From contig CM059194.1 of NCBI GenBank assembly GCA_030323885.1, positions 6,905,686-6,969,685 on the forward strand: 64,000 nucleotides of DNA. The letters are read 5' to 3'. Positions 1-10,900 of the stretch are shown here, piece by piece. Within the stretch, counting starts at the first letter, position 1. Every line of letters begins with the position of its first letter. Both the position numbers and the translations under genes were made by a program. This DNA is from Branchipolynoe longqiensis. Lineage: Eukaryota > Annelida > Polychaeta > Phyllodocida > Polynoidae. Under the pieces are notes generated by a model. The model ran no database searches and had not been told where the DNA came from. It worked only from the letters and a program-made list of their open reading frames with translations.

Positions 1-22
1 TTGTCTAATTTGTGCCGGAAAC

Positions 23-318
23 CAGGGCCGCGTTCAGGGTGCGCCTCCGAGACGTCTCGGGGAAATCCCTGACGTCACGCTAGTCTGAACAGCAAAAGCA
101 GTTTGTCGCCTCGAAAATAGCCGCCCCTATAGGCAGCGGCCATTTGCAATAGAAAAGCTGCACTGTGATTGGCTGAAACCACTGAAAAGGGTGCCATTTT
201 CAAGGCCCTTTTTGTCTCCTATCTGAAAAGGGAGATGTCTCGGAGACGGACCCTGAATGGAAATAAGCTAAAAAGCATCACGGAGACGTCTCAGAGACGG
301 ACCCTGAACGCGGCCCTG
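23..318. mobile_element. Short non-autonomous DNA element with terminal inverted repeats
   Basis: The ends are an exact inverted pair of 18 bases (CAGGGCCGCGTTCAGGGT at 23-40 and its complement at 301-318). Further inverted matches follow around the GAGACGTCTC motifs. There is no coding capacity in about 296 bp. The CAGGG ends resemble hAT-type termini, but I cannot find an 8-bp target duplication, so the superfamily is uncertain. Confidence 0.7.
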
Positions 319-1719
319 CTGCATCACTCAATATGCTAATATCACGAGTATCCGGGTGGCGCACCCTTACAGGAATCAACTACACCACTCAATATGCTAT
401 CCTGGTGGCGCCTCTCCTATGGCCACCAGCTGCATTACTCAATGTGCTAAATTCACCAGTATCCAGGTATGCCACTCAACAGGTCTAATTTCCGTGAACT
501 GAAACTGGTGTCAGAGTAACCTTTATTACAAATAGCTAACTTTGGCGGTATTTCAAGGAAACGCATGCAAAATAATGTTGGTGTGTACGCTAAGTGCTGC
601 ACATGGCCCCCAATTGTGTCATCAGCCATTTGGGATTGAATAGTCAGTGATTTGCTTCTCTATTCTATTTCATTGACTACGACTACTAGGACTAGTAGTA
701 CAATATATGCTAAACGAGATGTGATTAAACTAAATTGTCAATATTCAAAAGAAAAACACTTTTCAAATGTGCATCCCTGGAGTGACTACATTTCTTTAAA
801 GTAGGGGTCCTTGTGACCAAAAAAGGAATCCCTGGAAAAATAGGGTGGTCTGGGGGCATACCCCCCACCCCCACCCCCCCACGGAATCTTGGTTAAACCT
901 ACGATTAAAATGGTGCAACCTGGCACCTTTTTGGACATATTTTGGCCTTGAAAATTCCAACTATTTTAAGACCCCAAAACTAACAAATAATTAAAAGAAA
1001 AAGTCTTTTTTCACAGACAGGATTTTTCCATGTCAATCTGAAAACTCAGCTTTTGCTGAAATCAGCGATTTCGCTGAGAAATGGAATCCCTGATAAGGAA
1101 AGACAAGTTGGAAGGAACTTCGCACCCAGTGAGAACATGGAGTGATTGCGCAAATCAAATCAAATCAAATCAGTAAAAGTGACAATTTAACCCCTGACAG
1201 CCGTGCTTCTCATGAAGATGGTACCGAAGTGGAAAAGCTGATATGAATACTACCAACCGGAAAGTTCTGCGTCAACTAGAAAACTGAAAGGCGTGTTCAT
1301 GGTCCGTACACATGTGAAGATATGGAATTCAAGGCTATTTCAAGGCTTTTCAATGCTGATTTTGACAGGAATTCAAGCCTTTAAATGGGGCAAATGAAAT
1401 TCAAGACTTTTCAGGCCCCGTACAGACCCTGCGTGTTTTATCAAGTTAAATTAGATCTGAATTAAGTATGCCACAGAATACCTGGTTTGTTCACCCTCAT
1501 CAAGTTTGGTAGCTAACTACAAAACCTAGTTGCACTCGAAAGGGTGTCTATCACAGAATTTTGTAGCAACCGGGATCCTCAGGAGAATCCTGCTTGACTT
1601 GTAGAAGTGTGAAGTGGGTAGTGTTCACCGATTAACTGCCATGGCACTAATTAAATTATTAAAAAATGTTATATTCATTGATAAGCAAGGTAATTTCAAT
1701 CGCAGACAATTGGTCTTCC
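319..1719. other. No gene seen; one dispersed repeat fragment
   Basis: No exon-like reading frame is recognisable. A C-run lies near 868-882 and a short AAATC tandem at about 1155-1173. The stretch 1305-1435 ('ggaattcaaggc', 'gtacagaccctg') belongs to a dispersed family also seen at about 51965-52225 and 62095-62300. Confidence 0.4.
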
Positions 1720-1882
1720 TCATTCCACTGCTCCTTGCCCTATCCTAGTAATGCAGAGTGCCAGTCTAGGTAGCGATAAGTAAAAATTTTGTAAGTCATT
1801 GGTTTGACTCGACCGGGATTTCAACTCCTGACCTTCCTCACAGGAAGCCTGCACTCTACCAATTCGGTCATGGCGTCCGGTC
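1720..1882 (-). mobile_element. SINE-A, partial (tRNA-like head)
   Basis: This is the head half of the commonest SINE in the window. Read on the minus strand it starts with a tRNA-like A box and B box, then 'gagtcaaaccaatgac' and 'taggataggg'. The 3' tail is missing. Similar copies occur more than 20 times in this window. Confidence 0.75.
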
Positions 1883-2153
1883 CACATAAGGTTGGAGAGT
1901 AGTTATCAGAGTACAAAACTGGCCAGCCCGGTCTATACCCGGGCCCTTTAATGAACTAATCACTCAAGTTGACAATTACCCACGTGGTGCATGGTGATGG
2001 GGGCTGGTGGAGACATAGCCACAGAGAGATCCATGAATAGATTTGCTTACCATTCTTTCCTGTTGGTTTGAGATTTTAATGGGTAACCATTAGGCATGTG
2101 ATACAGTTCTCTATACTCCTCCTGCATGTACTAGAATACTAGCAACAAGCATC

Positions 2154-2253
2154 AATTTTGTACGTCATTGGTTTGACTCGGCCGGGATTCGAACTACCGA
2201 CCTTCCGCACGGGAAGCCTGCGCGCTCTACCGACTGGGCCACCACGTCCAGTG
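2154..2253 (-). mobile_element. SINE-A tRNA-like head fragment
   Basis: Minus-strand tRNA-like head of SINE-A with B box GGTTCGAATCC-like sequence. It is not a functional tRNA gene, because the acceptor stem is not closed and the same head recurs with the SINE body elsewhere. A long G-run (about 2266-2302) lies next to it. Confidence 0.7.
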
Positions 2254-3127
2254 AAGGGGCCATGGAGGGGGGGGGGGCCGTGGGGTGGGGTGGGGGGGGG
2301 GAGAGGCTAGCGCTGGAAACAGCCACGCATATGGAGACATTATCCAAATGTGACTTGTAGGAAAATTCTAAGTTTGGGTTGCATCTTGGACATGAGGTTT
2401 ATTCGCGATTTGCTTGTAATGTTTAAATGTGTGTCGATGTACAAAAACAACAAACTTTCTGGGTGAGTCTTATAATGCATGTTTACTTATAGGTATTACC
2501 AAAGACAATGTATGACAAGACGCGACACTCAGTGCTTTCCCATGAAATACAGCAAACAAGGTAATTGGGACAGGTCCCCAAGCCCAGCCTGACTGTTGTA
2601 CCATTGAAACAAGGGACAGGTTCCCTAGCCCACCTGGACTGCTGTACTATCAAAGACAATGTACAACAATTATAGTGTATTATCTCCTAATATTAATAAT
2701 GAAAACAATATTATAGTATAGTAAAGTTCAAACACACTTTAAGCACTTTAATCTGTGCCATACATAAAAATAAATTGTGATTATGTCTGACTAAGAAAAT
2801 TACTACTACACCTGATAAAGGCAATGCACCTTCTTTGCCATGGGATGGTACCAGAACATGATTATTTCAGAAATTCCTATATGAAAGCGCTGAGTGGCGT
2901 GTCTTGTTGTGTCTTGTCGTGTCTTGTCGGAGACTGTTTTTTGTTATTACGGTAGTGTTAGTAACAGGGTCCGCACAAATTGTCAGCCATCAAATTTAAG
3001 TCCTTTTAGAGGATTTTTAAACTTCAATTTTCAAGGGCTGAATAAAATACAACGTTTCTGACCTACTTGCGACTTGTTCTCAACCCGTTAAAAGGTCAAG
3101 ACGTTTCAATACTCAACAAGCTATTAT
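2254..3127. other. No gene seen; simple repeats
   Basis: The stretch contains a G-rich run, a short direct duplication around the 'gggacaggt' motifs (2568-2640), and a 10-bp tandem of GTCTTGTYGT at 2901-2931. No exon or element end is recognised. Confidence 0.35.
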
Positions 3128-3932
3128 TGATAGAATTTATAATTATCAGTATATCAAGTTCACAATAGATCACTCTAGTTGATAAAAATGTTCTTGCTGA
3201 CGTCCATGTTATGTTATTTCACTTGCAGTTTTTGGAAATCTTTATTTGGGCACAAATTCACAGACTTTTCCAAGTTGTTAGGTAAATTTTCCAGGCCTTT
3301 TCCAGGTCATGTCCAAAATTGAGTTTAATTTCCAAGAGATAGCTTCTATTCACAGGCCTTTTCCAAGACTGTGCGAACGCTGGGTTGGCTAGTTGGTTCT
3401 TGGAGGTTTACATCCTGGCAACATCTAAGGTCATATCAGGACAGGTACCGACTTGTGACAGGGCACACTCATGGCGACTTTATAGTGGTGCTGCCCCATT
3501 GGGAGACCATGCCACCAGCACCATGACCTGATATCACACTCAATCACATTATCCTGATACTAAGCCAACCAGTCCTTGCCATATCTTAATAATGCCGAGT
3601 GCCAGGCTAGGAAGTGACATGTATCAATTTGGTAAGTAATTGGTTTGACCTTGCGCACGCGACGCCCGCACTCTACCGATTCGACCACCACGCCCGGTAA
3701 TAGAATTAGTTTTAAAAAAAACATGATCAATTTGTCAAGTTCACAAGATCACACTAATCAAATGTTTTCGCTGCTGTCTTTGGAAATCTTTATTTGGTAA
3801 ATTTTTTTTATCCTTTTCTAGGCTTTTGTGTAAATTCTCCAAGCCTTTTTCATGACATTTCCAAAATTGAGTTTAATTTCCTAGAGATTGTTTCAAATCA
3901 CAGGTCTTTTCCAAGAGTGTGCGAACGCTGGG
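3128..3932. repeat. Direct duplication flanking a SINE
   Basis: About 260 bp at 3128-3388 recur in diverged form at about 3700-3932 in the same orientation. Both contain 'ggaaatctttatttgg' and 'gtgcgaacgctgggt'. A SINE-A copy fills the space between them. This is a local tandem duplication or two insertions of one unknown repeat. Confidence 0.55.
3391..3698 (-). mobile_element. SINE-A, near full length
   Basis: A complete tRNA-derived SINE on the minus strand. The tRNA-like head is at the right end (3640-3698), the body in the middle and the conserved 3' tail 'catctaaggtcatatcagg' at the left. The tail can fold as a hairpin (GTCCTG/CAGGAC). Length is about 310 bp. Confidence 0.85.
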
Positions 3933-4031
3933 TGATTGGTGATTAATTAGGTGGCGGCCCCACACAGGTGCTGGGTTATGAGGGGTTAGTGGTGGTGGTG
4001 GTGGAGATGCTGCGTTGCCATGACAACTTAC

Positions 4032-4089
4032 TTGGTGCTGTGAATGGCCTGCGTCCCATATCCTCAGGCTCTGGCAGCGGGGCGGAGAG
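4032..4089 (-). CDS. Candidate small exon, possibly a downstream NEK11 exon
   Basis: On the minus strand a 58-nt open segment is bounded by a good acceptor (pyrimidine-rich, ending CCCCAG) and a consensus donor (GTAAGT). One frame reads LSAPLPEPEDMGRRPFTAP. The frame that continues phase 2 from NEK11 exon 9 is also open. Its strand and position fit a later NEK11 exon. I do not recognise the peptide, and the intervening exons are not identified, so this could be a chance exon-like segment. Confidence 0.3.
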
Positions 4090-4114
4090 CTGGGGAATAA
4101 GTTAGTCACCATCA

Positions 4115-4458
4115 TTAAAGCTGCATAGTCCGATGGTTTTGAGTTGCTGTCATTTTCTGAGATAAATGTATTAGGTTGATTGTTATAATGTACCTTACTT
4201 TAGTTTGAGGTAACTTTTATTTTAAATGACTAACTTTGGAGATATTTGAAGTGCAAACATGCTAAGTTAATTTTGGCAAGCTTGCCAAAACTTTGACACC
4301 ATAGACTTCTGCAGTAACAGGTTCTATTAAATTGCCCCAATGTTCCCTCCAATGTGGTGACATGTTGTGTACCAGTATCTAAGTTAGATACGTAGAATCA
4401 AATCCAGATAATAGTTTAGGTTTTGAAAATTTGTTGTTTTCATCGGCCTGCAGTTTTA
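4115..4458 (+). mobile_element. TTAA-flanked TIR element (family M1)
   Basis: The element starts TTAA then AGCTGCATAGTCCGATG and ends with a decayed inverted copy, about 340 bp in all. Relatives in this window share both ends and the internal motif 'aagcttgccaaaa'. TTAA flanks suggest a piggyBac-like mobiliser. Two further decayed left ends follow at 4474-4560 and 4574-4625. Confidence 0.65.
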
Positions 4459-4659
4459 AATTCACCATTCTCTTAAAGTTGCATAATCTGTTGGTTTAAT
4501 TTGTTTTAAGTTAAATACATCAGGTTTCTAATTAAGTTACTTTTATCTATAGTGGGGGGAAGTTACATTTCTTAGTTAAAGTTTCATATTCCGATGGTTC
4601 TGAGTTTCTGCCATTTAAAATGTTTGTTCTTGTACATTAGTTGATTCAGCAGCGAAAAT

Positions 4660-4815
4660 GTCAATCGCGGACAATCGGTCTTCCTCATTCCACTGCCCCT
4701 TGCTCTATTCTAGTAATGCCGAGCTCCAGGCTAGGAAGTGACAAGTATAAATCTTTATGTCACTGGTTTGATTCGGCCAGGGTTCGAACTCAGGGGTTCG
4801 AATCCCACGATCTAC
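4660..4815 (-). mobile_element. SINE-A, partial
   Basis: Head and body fragment of SINE-A on the minus strand, with a small internal duplication of the B-box motif 'gggttcgaa'. Confidence 0.65.
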
Positions 4816-5378
4816 CAGAATGAGAAGCAGATGCTCAATTTAAAACAATCTACCTTTCACGTTAAACACTAGGCTTGCTGTATGTTGACTTTGATTTTGT
4901 TATGACACATATTATCTGTAAGCACATTCCGAGTGATGTACACTGTTCAGAGTATAGATTACACACTTTCTCAATTTGTGTAAATAACCATCAATGTACA
5001 ATGGCCCCAACAATGGTTCCCCTGTGCTGACAAGAAATTTTCAGAAGAATACATTTAATTTTAAAACAAGAAGTTAAAATCCCCATCCCAAAGAAAATAG
5101 ATGTTTGCTCAATGCATGTATTTAGATTTTGTTGTTGTGATATCCAACAGATGAATTTCATTTCATTTCAGATTAAAATCTGTCTATGTGAAAATAAATG
5201 CTGACTTACTGTTGATTCATATGGATTGTTGACTTGCCGAATATGCTCATACTTCTTACTGTTCAATAGGCGTTGTTTGTGTGTAACAGCACTATAAATA
5301 GAACAGAGTCAGTGTGTCATATATTCAGGGATATCAGTTTATATGTCATGTATATTATTCTCATTATATGTAGTAGTC
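4816..5378. other. No gene seen
   Basis: AT-rich sequence. I see no exon, inverted ends or known repeat. Confidence 0.3.
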
Positions 5379-5665
5379 TGTAACGAGCCCCACTACCACA
5401 AGGTGGCAGCAGTGACTCTGCTGTCCCTGTTTGCTAAGAAGTAGCAACAGGTAGCAGCACTCTAGCAGGAACAGTCCATAGGTTGACTGTTCCAGCTACT
5501 GCTAGCGGCCACCCCCTAAGGGAGGCTACGTGCCACCCGCTTGGGTAGTGACAGGTCAATTCTATTTTGGCCTTAGTGGAATAAATCAGGGAGCGCCGTG
5601 GGGTTCGAAGCTATCTCAGTGTTTCTCTTTTATTCTTCAAGCGGAGTAGGACGGGGTCCATCACA
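5379..5665 (+). mobile_element. Possible solo LTR
   Basis: A 287-bp block starts TGTAACGAGCCCC and ends GGGGTCCATCACA, with an AATAAA signal about 90 bp before its end. This is the usual layout of a solo LTR. No clear target-site duplication is visible, so the call rests on ends and composition only. Confidence 0.4.
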
Positions 5666-5970
5666 TATAGTTTAATAGAATGTAACATTTACAAGTATGG
5701 CAGGGAGAGGTTTGCGGAGGCATGTCTCCACCAGAGGCATGCATAGGGTGCCAATAGAGGGGCGTGGCCTAAATAGGCATTTAGCCAATCAGCGAGCCCA
5801 TTTATACATGAGACTGTTCCAACTATGTTGCGAATGCGTACATGTTTGTATGCTTGGCTTCAAACGAAAGCAGTTACTTACACGGATTAAAAGTTGTCTT
5901 AGTGACAATGACACAATGACTCAAACATCAATGTAGCAATACAATATCACGGTGGAAACATTGCTTGTTG

Positions 5971-6650
5971 ACCAATCATTCAAGTTAAGCGACATCAAAC
6001 CTCATCAGTACTTGGATGGGCGACCACCTGGGAATACAAGGTGCTGTAGACATCCTGATACAGGCTTATAGCCTACCAAATCAGTAGTGGATAAGTAATA
6101 GTTGAGCCTCATCAGTACTTGGATTGGTGCAACCTGGAAATATGAGGAGCCATAGACTTCCTTATACAGACTTATAGACTACCAAATCAGTAGTGGATAA
6201 GTAATAGTTGAACCTTGTCAGTATTTGGGAGGGTGACCACCTGGGAATACAAGGTTCCATAGACATCCTTACATAGGCTTATAGTCTATCAAATCATTAG
6301 TGGATAAGTAATAGTTAAGTCTCGTCAGTACTTGATGGGTGACCACCTGGGAATATGAGATGCCATAGACATCCTGATACAGGCTTATAACCTACAAAAT
6401 CAGTAATGGATAAATAATAGTTGAACCTTGTCAGTACTTGGATGGGTGACCACCTAGGAAAATGAGATGGCGTAGACATCCTTATACAGGCTTAAGTTAT
6501 AGTCTATTAAATCAGTAGTGGATAAGTAATAGTTGAGCCTCGTCAGTACTTGGATAGGTGACCACCTGGGAATACGAGATGCCGTAGACATCCTGATACA
6601 GGCGTATAGCCTACCAAAGCAGTAACAGATAAGTACATTGTACAACAGTA
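5971..6650 (+). repeat. 5S rRNA-derived tandem array (6 units)
   Basis: Six head-to-tail units of about 106-112 bp each contain the 3' half of a 5S rRNA-like sequence (TCAGTACTTGGATGGGTGAC, then 'cacctgggaatac'). A non-5S spacer of about 55 bp follows ('caggcttatagcc', 'gtggataagtaatag'). The core starts lie near 6004, 6112, 6218, 6325, 6431 and 6543. Only the first unit extends further 5' into 5S ('aagttaagcgacatc'). Sequence drift and the missing 5' domain make these pseudogene-like, perhaps amplified from a 5S-derived SINE. Confidence 0.8.
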
Positions 6651-6916
6651 GGAGAACCCGGACATACACAAAGGTACACCACTTCTTTCAGTGAGAGATA
6701 ACAAATTGTTACCCCACAACCACACTTACTGCACTGATGACTCCGCGGCTACAAGTGGAGAATGCCGCATTCTGGGAGTAGCAGACCTAGAACAGTGTTT
6801 GCACAGACTTTTAGCAGCCTTCTTAAGGCCTTTGCTAGTCAGAAATTCAAGTTGTAATGCTCAAATAATTACACTATTATCTTCATGGTCTTCCTTCGCC
6901 ATATTCCTGCATTAGG

Positions 6917-7096
6917 TCAGATTATCCTGATACTAGCTAACCAGTCCTTGCCCTATCCTGTTAAAGCGCCAGGCTAGGTACTGACAAGTATCATTTCAAT
7001 TTTGTACGTCATTGGTTTGACTCGGCCGGGATTAGAACTCCCAAACATTCCAGACGGGAAGCCTGCACGCTACTAATTCAGCCACCGCTTGCGGTC
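6917..7096 (-). mobile_element. SINE-A, partial
   Basis: Head and body of SINE-A on the minus strand, lacking the 3' tail. The tRNA-like head is at the right end. Confidence 0.75.
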
Positions 7097-7227
7097 CCAA
7101 TGATATTGCAAACAACACAAAGAATAATACAGTGAAATCTGAGGTATTTTAAAGACAAGATCTCTGAATTTTCAAATAAAATCGGATTAAAAATATCTTG
7201 TAGTGAACTGTCTTGAACTTCATTTTA

Positions 7228-7535
7228 CAGTAATAGTCGTGGTGTCCTCTGTCGCATAGTGGATAGAGTGTCTGACTTTTTTCTAGGTCTGACTCCTAAT
7301 CTGAAGGTTGGTGGTTCAATTCCCCATTCAATCACCTCTGCCAATTTGGATTTCCACCACTGTGTACAACTTACAGCGTCATCAAAGGCCAGTTGCTCTC
7401 AAACCATGTCTATGTGTTGCGGGAGGTTAAAGATCCCTTCAGTCAGTAAAAGAGTAGGCTCGGGCTTTCTATCCCCCAATAGCCGATGTGTACTTTTTGT
7501 GCATAGGGGGCGTTCGTTAAACAAATAAAGGGCTT
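7228..7535 (+). mobile_element. SINE-C (tRNA-derived)
   Basis: A second SINE type. It has a tRNA-like head with 'agtggatagagtgtctgac' and B box 'ggttcaattcc', followed by a body shared with 51178-51425 ('ccaatttggatttccacc', 'cagcgtcatcaaaggcc'). No reading frame is involved. Confidence 0.7.
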
Positions 7536-7825
7536 TCTATCGACCAACTGTCTAATGGTGAAAACAAGACTATTCACGATAGGCAGCATAAATCTTCAAG
7601 AATTTTGTTGTTGAAAATGTGCTCAGATATCTTGCTTTGTTAATAGATACTTTTTTATCTCAATTCTTGATGCATGATTTATTATGTTACTATTTCTGAT
7701 GTGTGATGCTGTATTGGCAGTTCCCTTCCTTCACATATAAAATGTACTGGCCCATAATTTCAACAGTGATGTCAATTGTTAGTACCCTACATTGTCAGCA
7801 ATGATCACAATCTGCGCATGTGTAC

Positions 7826-7954
7826 CTTAGTCGCTTGGCTTCTTCATCGGCCTTCTGCTGTTTTCTGAGGCGCATGCGCTCTCGCGGGGACATGTTTTTC
7901 CACTTGGCTTCTTCGGACTCCTTCCGCAGTTGCTCAACACTCGACTTCTTTTTC
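7826..7954 (-). CDS. NEK11: NEK11 exon 9
   Basis: A 129-nt exon from acceptor ATACAG to donor GTACAC, phase 2 in and phase 2 out. It encodes the start of the charged coiled-coil tail, including NMSPRERMRLRKQQKADEEA, which closely resembles the human NEK11 segment after the kinase domain. Confidence 0.9.
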
Positions 7955-10900
7955 CTGTATTTGAGAGGCGAATTGTGTTACGGAGATAATGGTGTATTTA
8001 TTCAACATTTGTCACTACATAGAAGGGCAGATCGAGTCACTTTAATAGAACTTCTTACTGTAGAAGCCCATGGTGTCAGAGTTTGGCGTGCTTGCCAAAA
8101 TTAATTTGTCATGCTTACACTTAAAATATCTCAAAAGTTAGCCATTTAAACTAAATGTTACTTAAAATTAAAGTAAGATAGATTATAGCGAACAACCTAA
8201 TACATTTATCTCAGAAAATATCAGAAACTCAAAACCATCGGACTATGCAACTTTAACCATTAGTCCATCTAGGCTCCCTGATGCAATCAACCTACCCCTG
8301 CCTACCTGCCTATGCGCCATTTCACATGGGAGGTCAGTGCACCTCACTACACTCATTTTCGTGAAATTGTAAGCCTCATATATCCAGGTACTGACAGTAA
8401 ATACACAGGGATGGTTCAACACTATACAGTGCATAACTTGTACAGTAATCCTGGTCATGGCTCCAATGTTGTCATTATTTTCAAATGAAGGGAACAACAT
8501 TCCTAGAGTGAGATTCGAACCCACACTTCTGCTATTCCGGGTCTAGCATTCAAACCATTAGCCTATCTACGCTTCCTGATGTAATCAACTTACCCATGCC
8601 TACCTGTCTATGTGGCATTTCACATGGGAGGTCAGTGCACCTCACTACACTCATTTCCGTGAAATTGTAAGTCTCATATTTACAGTTTCAAATATCCAGG
8701 TACTGACAGTAAATACACATGGATGGTTCAACACTATACAGTGCATAACTTGTACAGTAATCCTGGTCATGGAACCAAGGTTGTCGTTATTTTCAAATGA
8801 AGGGAACATCATTCCTAGAGTGAGATTCGAACACACACTTCTGCTATTCCGGGTCTAGCATTCAAACCATTAGCCTATCTACGCTTCCTGATGTAATCAA
8901 CTTACCCATGCCTACCTGTCTATGTGGCATTTCACTTGGGGAGGTCAGTGGATCTCACTACATAAATATAGAGTTTGGATCCCTCAGTCCTTTGAAATGC
9001 ATATGGACCTCAGCTTCATATCGGCCAATATTCATGGCAGATTCCTCTAAGTCTTTGGAAATAACTATGTAGTATGGCTGACCGCCCTATTTCAGCCATA
9101 TTATTACACGTAAATATGAAGGCTCACAATGCCGCAACAAGGTCTTCTAGTGTCAAGCAACCAGCGTCAGCCTATTGTTATACTGATGCTCAAACACATT
9201 TGATTAAACTGCGTAGATTTTATGGCCTTGCACCAACAATTTTACAATGCAAACACCATGCATGATCTTTTGACTAATGTAAAACAAGAAGCGATCCTAA
9301 CCCTCTTGAGGGTGGCAGGACTATACCTCCTTGCATTAAAACAATTTACATCATTTCTAGAAGAACGATATCTTGAAATTTTATCCATAATTTTACCTGG
9401 CCTAATTTGTGTTGTTATTCTAATTGTGAGCTTTTAACTTCAAAAGTATCTCTCAACACATAGTTGATTGTGTGCTTGTACATTCTGTACAAAAGCAATG
9501 GTCTGATAATAATACGACAGAATAAGATTTGAACACTTCTCGCCGTGATTATGGCCTTTGCTGCCTACACGGCGTTAAGCAATCATCATTAACTAACATA
9601 AATACAAGTGCTCACAATGCCGCAACAAGTTCTTCTAGTTTCAGATGAACATTAGCAGGCATGTTTATTACACACAAATATGAATACTCACAATGCCATA
9701 ACGAGTTCGTGAGATTCATGGTTGATTATGTCCATTTGTTCCTTGGCTAAATGCTTATCCATCATCGTGTTCTTTAAAAGCTGGAAATGAAAGAGAAACA
9801 AATAAGCTATTTAATAAATGCCACACTTGCCTAAAATCCTATTTTTATATGGTTCCCTCAACCACTTCAATATGGATTAAGAATGGTCAGTTCAGCGCAC
9901 TGAGCCAGTGCTTCATAGCCAGTGTCGTTTAAAGACTGAACTCTCACTGATAGGTCAATTTCTTTTTGTAACTGCGAGCTTTTGATTTCAAAAGTGTCTT
10001 TTGACACATGTTTGATTGTGTGCTTTTGCATTCTGTGTAAAAGCAATGGCCCGATTATAATACAACAGAATTAGATTTGAACACTTATCACTATGATTAT
10101 GGCCTTTGCTGCTGAAGCAGCGCTAAGTAATCACCACTAACTCAGTGGCAGGACAAACTGGTCAGTTGCCAATTAAAACCCTGGCCCGCCCCAACCCTTA
10201 TTTAGGGCAGGTGACCTACTTAAGAGGGTCACGTGGTACTGCTTCCAGTGTCGACGTTTATAGCCCTCCCCGGTGCCCACCTATTAGGAGATTACTGAGC
10301 GACACCATGTGCCATCTGGCCATGCCGCGTCTGTTTACAAACACTGAGGATTTAGTTGACATGGCGAATGACTTGTAAATCAATGATCCAAACAGTTTTA
10401 AGTGTTTGAATAAAATTGGATGCAATTAGGAGTTATAGGAATTAGGCAACTTAATATTTCCCATAACACAGCAGCTCTGTTTGTGTGCACTGACTATTCA
10501 TGATCACGTGAAACTAATATACAAATAAATAACCCACTAATTATAAAGTAATTTCATAAACCAGGGAGGAAAGTGGTACCCGGCAAAAAAACGCGGAAAC
10601 CAGGCAAAGACCCTGGCGCCAGTGGCGAATTTCCGCGAAAACGCGGATTTCCCCCCACCCCCCTCCCATAGGATTAGCATTGACAGGGAACCACTGGAAA
10701 ATACCGGAAGTCAGGTTTCAACATTGCAATACATGACTATATATTGCTCATGCGTAACCAATCAATCAATCAACAGTTTCAAAATAACCAACTGCTGTTA
10801 TATATAATTTTTTGGGGATTTACGTACTAGCAACACCTATGGTTATATCAGGACCATGGCGCCACCTAGTAGGTTCCGGAAGAACCAGGCAATGCCGCCT

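Noticed and set aside
5971..6650. Functional 5S rRNA genes
   Set aside because: Only the 3' half is present in the units, with substitutions and a foreign spacer. No complete 5S with promoter boxes and terminator.
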